Positions 26,401 to 39,194 of a DNA stretch of 64,000 nucleotides are shown piece by piece. The notes under the pieces were generated by a model. It was not told where the DNA came from and searched no databases. It saw only the letters and a list, made by a program, of their open reading frames with translations. The translations under genes were made by a program, and so were the position numbers. The DNA is taken from NCBI RefSeq assembly GCF_032362555.1, contig NC_083526.1:5476001-5540000 (forward strand), given 5' to 3'. Positions within the stretch are counted from its first letter, which is position 1. Every line of letters begins with the position of its first letter. This DNA is from Amyelois transitella (lineage: Eukaryota > Arthropoda > Insecta > Lepidoptera > Pyralidae).

Positions 26401-29400
26401 AGACATACCTTTTGGTATACCAGTGCTCCCAGAAGTATACAGCACTATGGCTATGCTGTCAGCTCCTGACGAAGCCAGGGTGTCGCAGTCACTGATCTCC
26501 TCCGCTGAAAGACTGCTGGCTTCTTGAGACAACTCCTCGAAGGAGACGGCTGGCACGCCACTGCCAGTGAACATGGCGGCATTGGCTGGAAATTAGGAAT
26601 AGTTATTTACAACAGAATGGCCTGGAAGAAATTGCATTTGATATAGGTAAGGCATCGACTTCTGTACTGTTAATCTATACTAATATTATAAGGTTGAAGA
26701 GTTTGTTTGCTTGCTTGTTTGTTTGTTTGTTTGAACGCGCTAATCTAAGGAACTACTGGTTCGAATTGAAAAATTATTTTTGTGTTGAATAGACCATTTA
26801 TCGAGGAAGGCTTTAGGCTATATAACATCACGCTGCAATTATTAGAAGCGAAGACATAATGGAAAATGTGAAAAAACATCTTTGAGGGCTTCAATGATGG
26901 CTAAAATAACTTTTGCATGCGGACGAAGTCGCGGGCACAGCTAGTATTCTTATAAAATGTTTTGTTCTAAGTATTCTCCTTTTAGTGTAATGTTTTTACT
27001 TACTTACATTATTTACTAGGTACAGTATAGTTATCATAGAACTGCAACAGCAATCCCTTGATTTATTTTCTATTTATTACCTAAACATCATTACATAAAT
27101 ATGTACCAGTTTTTGTAATAAAGTAAAAAATAGTATATAATTTTTTAACTAGAAATTTCTGTTTAACAGTTGATTTCTTATATTTATCAATGAAAGAAAT
27201 CAACTATAAAAGAACTATACACAAAATATAGTAAGACAAAGATACCTGTGTCGTCATATACAATGAGAGCTGGCTGGGCGTCCTGCAGGATGTGTGAGAC
27301 CCTGGCCTGGGGGAAGCTGGGCTCCATGGGCACGTACGCAGCTCCCGACTTCCAGGTGGCCAGGAGTGTCATCACGGTACTGAAGGAATGAATTTTATTT
27401 TTAAATTGCTGTCAATGTTATAATTACGTCACAATAATGTAAATATTAAGTAGCAGAATGTAAATAAATATATACGGGACAAATTACACAGATTGATTGT
27501 TCAATGTAGTACGCTTGTGTGTGACACCGGAGGTACCAGGTTTGAATCCCGGCCAGGGCATAATGAGAAAAGAACTTTTTCTGATTGGCCTGGGTCTTAG
27601 ATGTTTATCTTTATAAGTATCACTACATAGTATAAAACAAAGTCACTATTTTAGTCTGTTTGTCTGTATGCTTAAATCTTTAAAATTACGCAACGGATTT
27701 TGATGCGGTTTTTTGTACAGGTAGAGTGATTCAAGAGGAAGGTTTTTATGTATAATAACATTTATAATTTTGCACCCGTGCGAAGCCGGGGCGGGTCGCT
27801 AGTTTATTATAAAATATAGTATCGTTGTGTTAGCAACTCTAAACACAAATCTCAAACTTACTTCGAGGCTAACTCAATCTGTGTAATTTGTCCTTTATAT
27901 GTATGAATGTACATAAATATATAGTTAAATAAATAAATAAACTTGTCACTCAATACTTACGCATGTGTAGGTTGCATGCACACAGCTATAACAAAATCTC
28001 CATCTCTGTTAGCTCCCGTCAGCCTCGCTCGCGCTGTGACAGCTCGGGCCAGCGCGTTGGTTCCAGCTTCCAGCTCGGAGTAGCTCACACGAGCGTTGTT
28101 TGTTTCATCTGAAGTAAGAACAATATTATTGAGCATTTCCTGCCGCGTGGAGGATACCATTAATAGTGAAAAGTACACCTAAAAATCTCTCTGGGATTAT
28201 TTTGTAAGGACCCAAAATTGTCAAGCCCAGTTCGCAATTGCAATCTGGATTGTACTAAAAATGGAACATTAGTGCCGTGTGGTGGACAACATTAGAAAAA
28301 AGAATAGGGCCACTCCATCTCTCCCTCATGGATGTCGTAAAAGGCGACTAAGGGATAGGCTTATAATCTTGGGATTTTTGTTTTAGGCGACAGGCTAGCA
28401 ACCTGTCACTATATGAATCTCAATTCTATCATTAAGCCAAACAGCTGAACGTGGCCTATCAGTCTTTTTAAGACTGTTGGCTCTGTCTACCCTGCAAGGG
28501 ATATAGGCGTGATTATATGTATGTATGGAACATTAGTTAGATTCAGGTAGTTGTTTGCTAGACCATATCCTCAGTTTTTTTTTTATTAAATTAATATTAG
28601 ATTAGGCATTTGTTCTCCATCTCACTCAATGGCAAGTGACGATGAAGAATAAGATGTTACAAGCCCATCTAAGAGATACGATATAAAGTACATACTTTAT
28701 GTTAGATATAAATAAATTAAGTTGTTTTTTTGAGGTGCTAGGCTGGCAACCTGTCGAATCTAAACGATTCTAAAAATCGTTAGACATACAGCTCAAAGTG
28801 GCCTTCAAGTTCTTTCGAAACTTGGTTCTGTCTACCCGTCAAGGGATAAGGATGTTAAACGTGTTGGTATGTAACATGCTGTTACCATATTATCTTACAT
28901 TCAATTTCTTCCAGAACCATAATAAACGGATTAATATTTATTGTAAATTTTATATTAATTTTGAAAGGGAAAGATGTAGTCCCTGTCTACCGATAAAGGC
29001 GTGATTTCATGAATGTGTGTGAAAAATGTCCAGAACTCTTATATTAACGACAAACTTACCTAGACAAACGCTGAGGTCGATGACAAAGTGATTAAATGAT
29101 AAATAATGAACAATTACAAGTTCTCAGTACCAAGTAGAAGTAATTAGTGGAGCCGATGACCTAAAAAGCCTTGTCGTGATGACACAGTTATAAGACTTTT
29201 CATTTGTAAAATTGTGTATCTTTGTCTTATCAATTTTAGAATAGAATAGATTTACTTTCAAAATTAGATACAAGGTATCACTTATTGACGTCACATCACT
29301 TAAATGTCGTGTGGTTCCCGGCATCATTACAATGTCGTGTGGTTCCCGGCATCATTACAAAAAGAATAGGACCACTCCATCTCTTTCCCACGGATGTCGT

Positions 29401-30826
29401 AAAAGGCGACTAAGGGATAGGCTTATAAACTTGGGATTCCTCTTTTAGGCGATAGGCTAGCAACCTGTCACTATTTGAATCTCAATTCTATCTTAAAGCC
29501 AAATAGCTGAACGTGGCCTATCAGTCTTTACAAGACTGTTGGCTCTGTCTACCCCGCAAGGGATATAGACGTGATTATATGTATGTATGTATGTATGTCA
29601 CTTAAATCTAATTATAACTACTACCGCTTCCAAAGCGCATGTGTAGAAGAAGCGGCAGAACAAACTACACTGCAGCTTCTAATTTGAATCTAGCTATCCA
29701 GTTTTTTGCAAAAAATTATGATAATTTAACTTTAAGCCACTGCTAAGTATAGAATTTTATTGAAATGATAGATAGATAGATAATTCATTTTTTGATTTGC
29801 TACACACAATTACAATTTCATATGAAATACAAATTAATTAGGGTGTGAGTTGCAGCAATACAAAAAGGTAACAACTCAACGAATTTATTGCTATAGAGCA
29901 ATACGCTGATTTTCAGTTATGACCTAGGTGCTAGTGCAGGTCAATCTGCGCACGTGTTATGTTCGTGTAACCTTAAGAAAAGTAGCCTTTATATGATTTT
30001 AATTGTGGTCAGACCTTGAATTCTTGGCTTCCACCTGACTTTAGTCCTGATTGCGTCCTCACCTATCTGTAATGGAGCACGAGGTGCGCCTTATAATCCT
30101 GGATTGGGTAAGACGACTCCCGTGGGACCTCCGCAACATTTTCAGGGGAACTATAACCCTATGTGATGGTTACAAACCCAATTACCTTTTTTAGAGTAAG
30201 ATGCTCAATACGTCCGCAAATAAAACCGACATATACATACATAAAACGCCTCTTTCCCAGAGGGGTAGGCAGAGACTAAGAACATCTTTGTGCTTACCAC
30301 CATCCATCCATCCACATTCGTTTCTAATAAATAGTCTCTCTCAACGGACATAAAAGTGAGTGTAATAACTAGAATTGTGAATAGTACGCTTTAATTTTTT
30401 AAATATCATGTTTTGGCATCACTGTTAGAACTCTTTCTCTTTGCCATGGCGTCCTCGATCTGTTCGCACGTATCTAATAATAAAAGTACAAAGCTTTAAG
30501 TATCGTTTATAGATAATTAAGTAAAATATGTATTTCCAATATTGTTTATTGAATAAACGGATGGAGATATGAAGACCAGGGTGGTTTCAATGTGAGCACC
30601 CTAAAACCTGCCCCACACACACCACGTCCTTATACTTCCACTCTTACTTGCATTGCCTTCACACATTCACTCTCTCTCACTCAACTAAAATTCATCATAA
30701 TATACCTGAGTACACTAGCGCGGTCCTATCGCCCTGACAGAGCCTGCTCAGATGTCTGGTCAACGGGGCGCTCGGCACACTGTTACGTGCGCCTGTCACC
30801 ACAGACACCCGAGGCAGGGAACCCAT
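17421..30826 (-). CDS. ebony: Ebony: beta-alanyl-dopamine/histamine synthase (NRPS-like), complete, 16 coding exons
   Basis: Joins beta-alanine to dopamine (NBAD for yellow-tan cuticle) and to histamine in glia. Exons (minus): 30826-30706, 28108-27961, 27379-27246, 26585-26409, 25940-25714, 25128-24852, 24349-24182, 23015-22857, 22139-22000, 21457-21367, 20927-20715, 20383-20242, 19707-19565, 19238-19095, 18018-17861, 17564-17421. They sum to 2586 nt: 861 residues plus TGA, no stop or frameshift; Drosophila Ebony is about 880. Starts MGSLP as in Drosophila. Adenylation domain: P-loop LYTSGSTGIPKG (183-194), LTFVDS with Asp232 in the substrate pocket, YGSTE (333-337), YRTGD (423-427), GRTDSQVKIRGHR (440-452), NGKVDR with catalytic Lys531. 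Thiolation domain: ELGGNSLNS, Ser601 carries phosphopantetheine. The C-terminal amine-selecting domain includes ALNFDARDEPE and FTTNTSPLTQ, and the protein ends AIVCWKPVEL. Retroposons fill the introns, several within about 20 nt of splice sites. Identification is very secure. Confidence 0.97.
19260..19525 (-). mobile_element. Rep-A full-length copy between ebony exons 13 and 14
   Basis: Tail (ATAC)n at 19260 starts 20 nt from the exon 14 acceptor; the head, with one change in TTCCCGG, ends at 19525, about 40 nt from the exon 13 donor. It fills most of this short intron. Confidence 0.85.
23211..23636. repeat. Inverted pair of Rep-A copies inside an ebony intron
   Basis: A minus copy (23211-23408) runs straight into a plus copy (23409-23636), joined at their head-side CATGG region. 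Arms are about 200 nt and largely complementary, with many mismatches. The ebony pre-mRNA could fold into a long hairpin here. Confidence 0.8.
23923..24155 (+). mobile_element. Rep-A copy beside the donor of ebony coding exon 7
   Basis: The word ATGTATTATGTGTG occurs at 23909-23922 and 24156-24169, a target-site duplication of 11-14 bp (ends blurred by the tail repeat). The right duplication ends 10 nt before the exon 7 donor GT (24181-24180 on the minus strand). Confidence 0.85.
25548..25690 (+). mobile_element. Rep-D: 3-prime end of an RTE-like LINE, reference copy
   Basis: Plus-strand translation reads NRRACMKRVMNVDEAKEICR then SAYPSGKEA, the end of a lepidopteran LINE reverse-transcriptase ORF. 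Related copies stop at TGA inside GGCGTGATTTT; here the stop has changed to TTA. A (TATG)n tail follows almost at once, so the 3-prime UTR is very short, as in RTE-clade LINEs. Other pieces: plus 6340-6442, 19838-20072, 44880-45050, 45120-45212; minus 18034-18066, 18811-19070, 22655-22760, 30236-30340, 30854-31025, 38210-38350, 60308-60530. The 19838 copy also carries GRPRRTYLDQIEDVLVKG. The tail ends 21 nt from the exon 5 donor of ebony. Confidence 0.8.
27622..27805 (+). mobile_element. Hel-3: Helitron-like element
   Basis: Starts TACATAGTATAAAACAAAG and ends GCGGGTCGCTAGT; a close copy is at 39425-39607. Another CTAG-ended family with CCGGGACAGCTAGT occurs at 44450-44640 (minus) and 52862-53095 (plus). 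Non-coding. Confidence 0.6.
29306..29597 (+). mobile_element. Rep-A SINE-like element, reference copy with target-site duplication
   Basis: Flanked by TCACTTAAAT at 29296-29305 and 29598-29607, splitting a LINE 3-prime end (29237-29670). Head (GTCGTGTGGTTCCCGGC) is present twice in tandem (29306-29332, 29333-29360); tail is (TATG)n. Other plus copies, some partial: 2078-2303, 2845-3105, 3444-3650, 7271-7534, 18076-18300, 23409-23636, 28272-28528, 34286-34550, 34680-34800, 35574-35806, 38376-38533, 38922-39180, 40078-40194, 40852-41063, 45392-45675, 51772-52018, 60657-60914. Minus: 4672-4860, 5217-5435, 5683-5770, 18567-18722, 20949-21060, 21645-21902, 31222-31487, 33629-33760, 39801-40073, 43830-44060, 47597-47757, 47922-48160, 57822-58115, 60549-60652, 62192-62457, 63878-64000. 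A Pol III-like inner box is possible (CTAGCAACC then TTTGAATCTC). I do not assign a published name. Confidence 0.85.
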
Positions 30827-33800
30827 GATTTCTGGAACAAGAAAAGAGATTTAACATACATACATAAAATCACGCCTCTTTCCCGGAGGTGTAGGCAGAG
30901 ACTACCTCTTTCCACTTGCCACTTCATCTCATGTCATCACATCTCTCAGTCTCATCACATCTCTGCATACTTCCTTCGCTTCATCCACATTCATAACTCT
31001 CTTCATACAAGCTCGGCGGTTTCGGGAGAGAGAAAGAGATTTAAAACTGCATAGATTGAATTTTAAGAATAAGGAACGTGGTTATTAAGTGGTTCATTGT
31101 CTGCTCGATACCACAGTCATGCAAGTTAAGAAAGGGCAGATGTCTTTGAAGGAAGATAGAACAACATTGTCTAAATTCCTGCTTAAGATGTTAAGTGTAA
31201 GATAAGTTATCTATATTTATATGTACATACATACATACATATAATCACGTCTATATTCTTTGCGGGGTAGACAGAGCCAACAGTCTTGCAAAGACTGATA
31301 GGCCACGTTCAGCTATTTGGCTTTAAGATAGAATTGAGATTCGAATAGTGACAGGTTGCTAGCCCAACGCCTAAAAGAAGAATCCCAAGTTTATAAGCCT
31401 ACCTCTTAGTCGCCTTTTACGACATCCATGGGAGAGTGATGGATTGGTCCTATTCTCTTTTCTATTTGGTGCCGGGAACCACACGGAAAGTTTGACACCC
31501 CAATCAAATTCCAGGCTAATAACAATATGACCTCCCAATTACAGCAATGGACAGTGATTGAGTAATTGCTCCAATTGGCCATCAATGTTGAATTATTCAA
31601 TCAGATTTAATTCATTGACTGTGGTTTCTATCGTGGTCATTTATGAATGAACGACGCAGTTGTCCTGTTTTCTTAATAGAGTTGTAAACAGCCTGCCTTT
31701 TCACACAATTGTCTCAAAAAGTAAGACGACTATAGAATTTTTTTTTGTATCGCTACAAAGCAGCATTGTACGCGTAAGTTGCTCCAATAAAAATACGGCA
31801 GAATTGAGAACCTCCTCCTTTCTTGAAGTATATAAACATACAAGACCCAGGGCCAATAAGAGAAAGTTAGTTTCTCATCATGCCCTGACCGGGATTCGAA
31901 CCCGGGAAAATTTATTTAAAAAACCATACATCGGTACCTGAACAAAAACAGTAGCTATCATTACATAGTTTTAAACATGGGTACCTAACTCAGCATGTTG
32001 GTTATCTCATGAAAGGATTACCAACGCTGGTCTTCCGTTGGTAATTTAAGATTAACCACACAGATTCTCGTAAGTGACTGTCCACTACAACTACCTCGTT
32101 GGCTGGTTGACAGGATCATGGTCACAGGCACACTCCAGGTTCCCCTCTAGTGAGAAAGGTCAGGGAAGAATAAAAATCTTGTTTGAAATTTACCGAATAT
32201 AGGACGATTTATAGATAAATATAGATCGTGAATTGATGTCATGTATTAAAATAGATGTTGTTAACAATTTCATTTTTATATGTTTCTATAATAAATACTA
32301 CACTATTATTATATAGCATATCTATAACAAACAACATTATTATTGAAGAAGAAAAAATATGTATAAAAGTTTCTTCCTGATAACGTAAAAGGAGTAAAGA
32401 AAAACATCGAAATAAATAGGTAGGTAATGCACTCTGGGCAACTGACTAAAAAACTAGCCTATATAACATTCATAGCCTATTTTCAAGAGCATCAAAGTAT
32501 ACAGCTGAAGTGAAGCTGAAGTTTCAATAACGCAATATAACGAGAGAGTAAGTATTGAATAAAAAATAAAACCAAATGATTTAAACGCGCACTTTTTTTA
32601 GGTGTTGAAATTTTCTTACACTAAACTTCATTTAAACTTATACTTAATGAACTAGTTTTTTTATACAATTCGTTATATTTTTTTTCCATGGTGAAACTAT
32701 AATAACTAAAAATGTTTTATAGCGATTACAATTCCAATGGATTTCAACATACTTATTATTAAACATTCCAATTAAAAATCTTCCCTAATAAAACAAATTA
32801 AGAAATTCTTATCGGAGTGAAGCCTCAGAGAAAAGGTAGCTACATAATAAAATGTCAATATATCTTTGCCGCCAAGTCATAAATAATGACTAAGGGAAAG
32901 GCTAGTAAACAGCAACCTGTCACTGTTGAAATTTAAATTATATCATAAATTCATACGCATTTACTCTTCGCAAAACTGTTGGCTCTGTCCACTCCGCAAG
33001 GGATATAGAGGTAATTATATGTATTTTAAAATATACGTGTGAGTTCTGATGCAATATACAAGTACTACATCATCATGCACGCACTTACAATTAAAATTAA
33101 CAAAACAATCCTATAATACTTCCTCTTACCTTAACCTTTTGTGTTGAGCACTTAACTTTTTGTATCAAATAAGTAAGTATATTCTTATAAATAACAACCT
33201 TATACATACAAAAATATGATCTGTTTATACCTTGTGGGGTAGACAGACTCGAAAGGTAACTTTAGTTGAATGACTTGTGAGATTCAAAGATTATGACAAG
33301 TTTCTGTTCCATCGCCTCAAAGAATAATAGATATACCTACGTAACAGAATACACAGATTGAGTTAGATTCGAAGTAAGTTCAAGACTAGTGTTACGAGAT
33401 ACTTACTAGAGGATACTATATTTTATAATAAATTCTTATATAGATAAACATTCAACACCGAGGACAATCAAAGAGAGTTCGTGTCTCATCACGGCCGGGA
33501 TTCGAACCCGGGACCTCCGGTGTCACAGACGAGCACACAACCATTGCCCAACAAATGCCGTCAAATTCGAATCTTAACCCCAAAGAATAATCAAAGTTTA
33601 AATGCTTGGTTGACTGCTATAATATTATACATATAATCACGTCTATATCCCTTGCGGGGTAGATAGAGCCAACAGTCTTAGAAAGCCTGATAGGCCACGA
33701 TCAGCTATTTGGCTTTAAGATAGAATTGAGATTCAAATAGTGATAGGTTGCTTGCCCTAGCTTTGCTAGCTAGTTTTAATATTATGCTTGACTTAAATAT

Positions 33801-36800
33801 TTTGTGCGCTACGAGACTGTACCAAAGGACCATACTAAGTAGTAGGCAATAGTATTTCTTCACGAGTATTTTGTGCCATGATGGATGCACTTCAATCTAA
33901 CTAAGTTTTAAATACTTGCATAAAAATGCTTTGTTTTGCTCACTATTACATTTTTTATGGAACAAAGAGGAATTCCATTAAATTTTATTACAATTAATTA
34001 AGTAGATATAAAACACAAAACGATTCAAGTAGTTAATTATTTAACTCGATTACCTCCGACAAAAGACAATAAATTTCTAAACAATAATTATTAGTAGCGG
34101 TGGCTACTAATACCAACTAAGTTTTATTTGTTTCTAAAACGCCAACTTCTGTAATTAAGATTTAGTCATGACATGCTTGTTAAATCACTATGAAGGATGC
34201 AATAGTAAGGTTATAATGAAGAATTGCAAGGATTGGATAAGTTAACCTTTGCCTTATAGCTTTTATGATCAAATTACAAAATAAATGCCGGTGCCGTGTG
34301 GTTCCAGGCACCATTACAAAAAAGAATAGGACCACTCCATCTCGTTCCCATGGATGTCGTAAAAGGCGACTAAGCGATAGGCTTATAAACTTGGGATTCT
34401 TCTTTTAGGCGATGGGCTAGCAACCTGTCCCTTTTTTGAATCTCAATTCTATCGTTAAGTCAAACAGCTGAACGTGGCATATCAGTTTTTTTAAGATTGT
34501 TGGCTCTGCCTACCCCGCAAGGGATATAGACGTGATTATGTGTATGTATGTACAAAATTAACATGATTCCATAAAAGTCCTACTTGACGACTTAACATGG
34601 GAACCTGTTACCAGCTTACATCGTGACTGCACTAAGTAGAAGTGTTTATTTCTTTAGTCGTCTATTCTACATACGTACCTTATACTCTCAATTCTATCAT
34701 TAAGCCAAACAGCTGAACGTGGCCTATCAGTCTTTTCAAGATTGTTGGATCTGTCTACTCCGCAAGGGATATAGACTTGATTATTTTAGGTATGTATGTA
34801 ACAAAAATATAGACTACAAAATGTTTTCCACGAAAATCTTTCGCTACTTGACGTGACTGATGTCAATTATTGTAAAACACCCAGCATCACGGATTTAAGA
34901 CTAAGAAGAACATTATGCAAGTATTGATGAATTAATACCTAGTATAATAAAAAACATCTGAAATTGGGTTACATTTAATCCATCATTCATCAGGCCATTT
35001 CTGAGATATAATTATGGATGCATTATAAAAGAGCACGTTGCATTTTCTTGAATGATGTCAACTATGTAAAAATGTTTTCAGTTTCGTTGTGGATTTCGTA
35101 GGAGGTGATTAAGGGATAAGTTACACGTAAACGCAACAACCATGATTTAAGATGGGTTAGGCTCCCCTGTTATCAGACTAAGGGAGGTCCATAGAACGAA
35201 GAAAAATAAAAAAATAACGATCAAGTACTCAGGCTACATACATGCACGGATGATTTGATTTGTTTCTTTTAATAACTATGTACGAGTAATTAATATTTTC
35301 GTGTTACTGTGGCTCTGTCTACCCGCGAGGGATAAAGGCGTGACCATATGTATGTATGTGTATGTGCTGTGTAAATTTCTATGCAATAAAGATATTACAA
35401 ACAAACAAACAAGCACCTTTGTACAATTAACAGCATATAAATCTAACCAAATTCACTTAAACTTCGCCTCTATTAGAACGTCATAGATTTCCATGCAGAT
35501 ATGCGGTTGACTGTACAATTGATACATCTACGTTACGCATGATGGTAGTATACCTTTCTATGTAGACCACTAATAGAATAGCACCACTCCATCTCTTTCC
35601 CATGGATGTCGTAAAAGGCGACTAAGGAATAGGCTTACAAACTTGGGATTCTTTTTTTAGGCGATGGGCTAGCAACCTGTCACTATTTGAATCTCAATTC
35701 TATCATTAAGCCAAATAGCTGAACGTGGCCATTCAGTCTTTTCAAGACTGTTGGCTCTGTCTACCCCACAAGGGATTTGGACGTGACCATATGTATGTAT
35801 GTATGTAAAATAGTGCTCAGGTATGCACATGTAGAGACATCTTAGCAGGTGGAAAGGTATAGTCTCTTCAAGTTGTTAAACCATACGACAATTATTAAGC
35901 GATATAATAATATCCTATAATAATGAATAAAAATTTTGAATTTTGAATTTTTTGAATTTCTTACCCCTCAGGGGAATAGACGTGCTTATATATGTATGTA
36001 AATCGTGCCTTGACACATATCAGGAAAAAAACATCAGCAACGATGTCAAATGTTATACCTACGACTTAAATATAGTTTTTATTATAAAATGTTATGAGGA
36101 AAACTGTTATATAATCTATAAAATGAGTTTATAAAAAACCAGTCATAATATGTTTTATACATATTTTATAATATGTTTTTTACATTTGTTCAATTGCAGT
36201 TTGAGTGAATTCACAAGGGTAGCATTAAGGATAATATGTTATAATTGATTATACACAATTGCATTAGATTAAGTCTGTAATGGTAGATGTAAGAAAGTAA
36301 ATAAATAAATAAAAATATTTTGTACTAGCTGTTGCTCGTGACTCCGTCCGCGTGTAAGTCCCTTTTCACACATTTTCTTCCTCCAGGCTTTAGTCCCGGT
36401 TGCATCGTCAACACTCTGGAGAGGAGCCAGGGGTATGTCTTTGACCATGGACCCTGGATTGGGTTAAAATGCGGTCGAATTCCACCTCGACCGTGTACCG
36501 TATATTTATATATATATAGTATTATTAATTGTGTCTTTAGACGGAGGGGGTATAATATGTTTTTTGCTACAACCTAAGGTCATTGTATGAACCTGACCCA
36601 GATGTACATTTCAAACAAAAACCGTCTACAATGCAATGTTATGTAACGGAATAAGAAAGGTAATAGAGTAGTATTGGCTACATTTTATCATAATTTTAAT
36701 ATTTTATCACAAAAACATCGGTAATAGGTATATAAAAATATATTTATGAATATTCTCTCGGTAGCAAAACCAATATTGCAGAGATTAAGATAATTTATTT

Positions 36801-37307
36801 TCTTCTTATAAATAAACTGTGTGCTAGCTGCTTTCCTCTCTCTACAATTAGATTGTTAAGGATAATAAAATAAGACACTTAACTTTCAGTCCATGCGTTA
36901 CTGTTGGCTCTGTCTACCACGTGAGAAATAAAGACGTAGTTAAAGCATGTAACAACCTACTGCCACTTCACTTTATCTATAATATGAATTCCTTCATTAA
37001 ACCATTCAGCTTAACATGGAGATCTGTCTACCCCCTAAGGTATAAATACGTAATGCAAAAATCACGATTCGACTCCAAACGTTTTATCACAGGTCAGTCA
37101 CCGTGGTATAATATAATAGGACCTGTTTTAGACCAATCTTGCAATTGGTGTCACGAGCTCAATGCAAGGACTTAGCCTAAAAAAGGGTAAGGTTCAATTA
37201 ATTTGTCAGATTTCGTACTAAGGATACAGAAATTTGTTGGTTCTTGGAATTACTTATGGCTGTTATGGAATAAGAGAAATGATCACCATATAGATTATAA
37301 TAGGATA

Positions 37308-37540
37308 GTATAGATTTATTTTCAACATTGGATACAAGGTAACACTTATTGGCGTCACATCACTTAAATGTAATTATAACTACTACCGCGTTCAAAGCGC
37401 ATGTGTAGAAGAAGCGGCGGAACAAACTACACTGCAGCATTTTCATCGGACGTCAATTTACAAATATATGTATATAGATCTCTTAAATCTAAATCATGGA
37501 CGAATGCACATTGTCTACATTAAAAAACGTGAATGAATGT
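37308..37540 (-). mobile_element. LINE 3-prime end, reference copy
   Basis: The minus strand ends in AATAAATCTAT followed by a short simple tail. Contains TGACGTCAATAAGTG and GCTTCTTCTACACATGCGC. Other copies: 18302-18397, 23633-23865, 29237-29305 plus 29598-29670 (split by Rep-A), 63635-63773; related diverged pieces 3795-3900 and 59170-59290 (opposite orientation). No reverse transcriptase seen. Confidence 0.65.
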
Positions 37541-39194
37541 AAAACTATATCATAGTCCTAGCTTTAGTCTTTAGCTCGCTGGAGAGGAGCCAGGGACGCG
37601 ACTATAATAGCTATCCCGGATTGGATTATATTTAAAAGGACCGGCAAACGTTGTTTCCGAGGATTCCGAGGATTTCCCAAGATTTAATTTAATTAAATAA
37701 AAAATGATCTATATCCTTAGGCAACAAATTACATAATAAATGCTTAGTGCTTAATATTAAATTATTAATAAAATTTACATTTACTAATTAAGTTACATTC
37801 TAACAGAATATCTATAGTGACAGATCATAAAATTCATAGTGTCAATTATAATTACCATCTCGTAAAGCACCGAAAATAAATGTCATTGAATAAATAATGT
37901 CAGTCTCTCTAATAAATCATTAACGCACATTTTCTATTTATTTATAGTGCTCTAACTAAGAGAAAAGCATCTTAAGAGACTTTAAAATTCAGGAAACCGG
38001 ATGATATAAACATCATCCAATATGGATTAGGATCCCCCGAGAAAGTTCCAAAAGTCAGACAGCAGTCGCTTCTTGTAAAAACCTGACTCACTAAATCCAG
38101 GATTTCTTTTTTCGATTCTATCATCGCATCAAATGTCCTACCCGGGTTCATCTCCTGAGGGGGTTCGGATTGTGACCGGATTTAACGACAGGAGGAAGAA
38201 GATATTTGCATACATACTAACACAATATACACGTCTCTTTTATGGAGGGGAAGGCAGATACACGATCCCTGCACACACGCGATTTTGACGCGAAAGCGCG
38301 TCATGTACATTCATAACTCTCTCCATGCAAGCTAGACGGCTTCGGATCATTTTGACCTAGTTATATACCTACCTCTTTTAGGCGATGGGCTAGCAACCTG
38401 TCACTATTTGAATCTCGGTTCTATCATTAAGCCAAATAGCTGAACGTGGCCATTCAGTCTTTTCAAGACTGTTGGCTCTGTCTACCCCGCAAGGGATATA
38501 GACGTGATCATATGTATGTATGTATGTATGTATATACCTATAGGCCTGATTTTTTGCATGTAGTAGTATATTATAGAGGTTCTCCGCTATAAGAACAAAG
38601 CAGTAGGCAGCAGCTAGTGAACTAGTGTTTCGCAAGAGATCATAATTCGCCCCGAGCACGGACAACCTTCGCAGTTGCCCAACTCCAAGTAACGGGCGTG
38701 CGATACTTAAAATAAACGATAAAATTACGATGTTGCTATTGAAAATCTCTTTATAAGGTAAAGGAGATACAATTAAAATAATGGAATTAAAACATATCTA
38801 GGTATGGAGCCAAAACCACGGATATTTCAATTTCTTTTTAAACTGGCTTACTTCTTTGCTGTATTGAATAAAAATCAATGAAGGTAGATTTTGAATCTAT
38901 TTTTCGCAAACACAATAACAAATGCCGTGTGGTTCCCGGCATCGATAGAAAAAAAAGAATAGAACCACTCCAACTTTTCCCCAAGGATGTCGCAAAGGCG
39001 ACTAAGGGATAGGCTTACAAATTTGGGATTCTTTTTTAGGCGACGGGCTAGGAACATGTCACTATTTGAATCTCAATTCTATCATCAAGCCAAATAACTG
39101 AACGTGGCCTATCAGTCTTTTCAAGACTGTTGGCTCTGTCTACCCCACAAGGGATATAGACGTGACCATATGTATGTATGTAGAATAAAAGTAC

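Noticed and set aside
29575..29597. Short regular repeats that might suggest a CRISPR or satellite array
   Set aside because: They are (TATG)n retroposon tails with no spacers; this is a eukaryotic genome.
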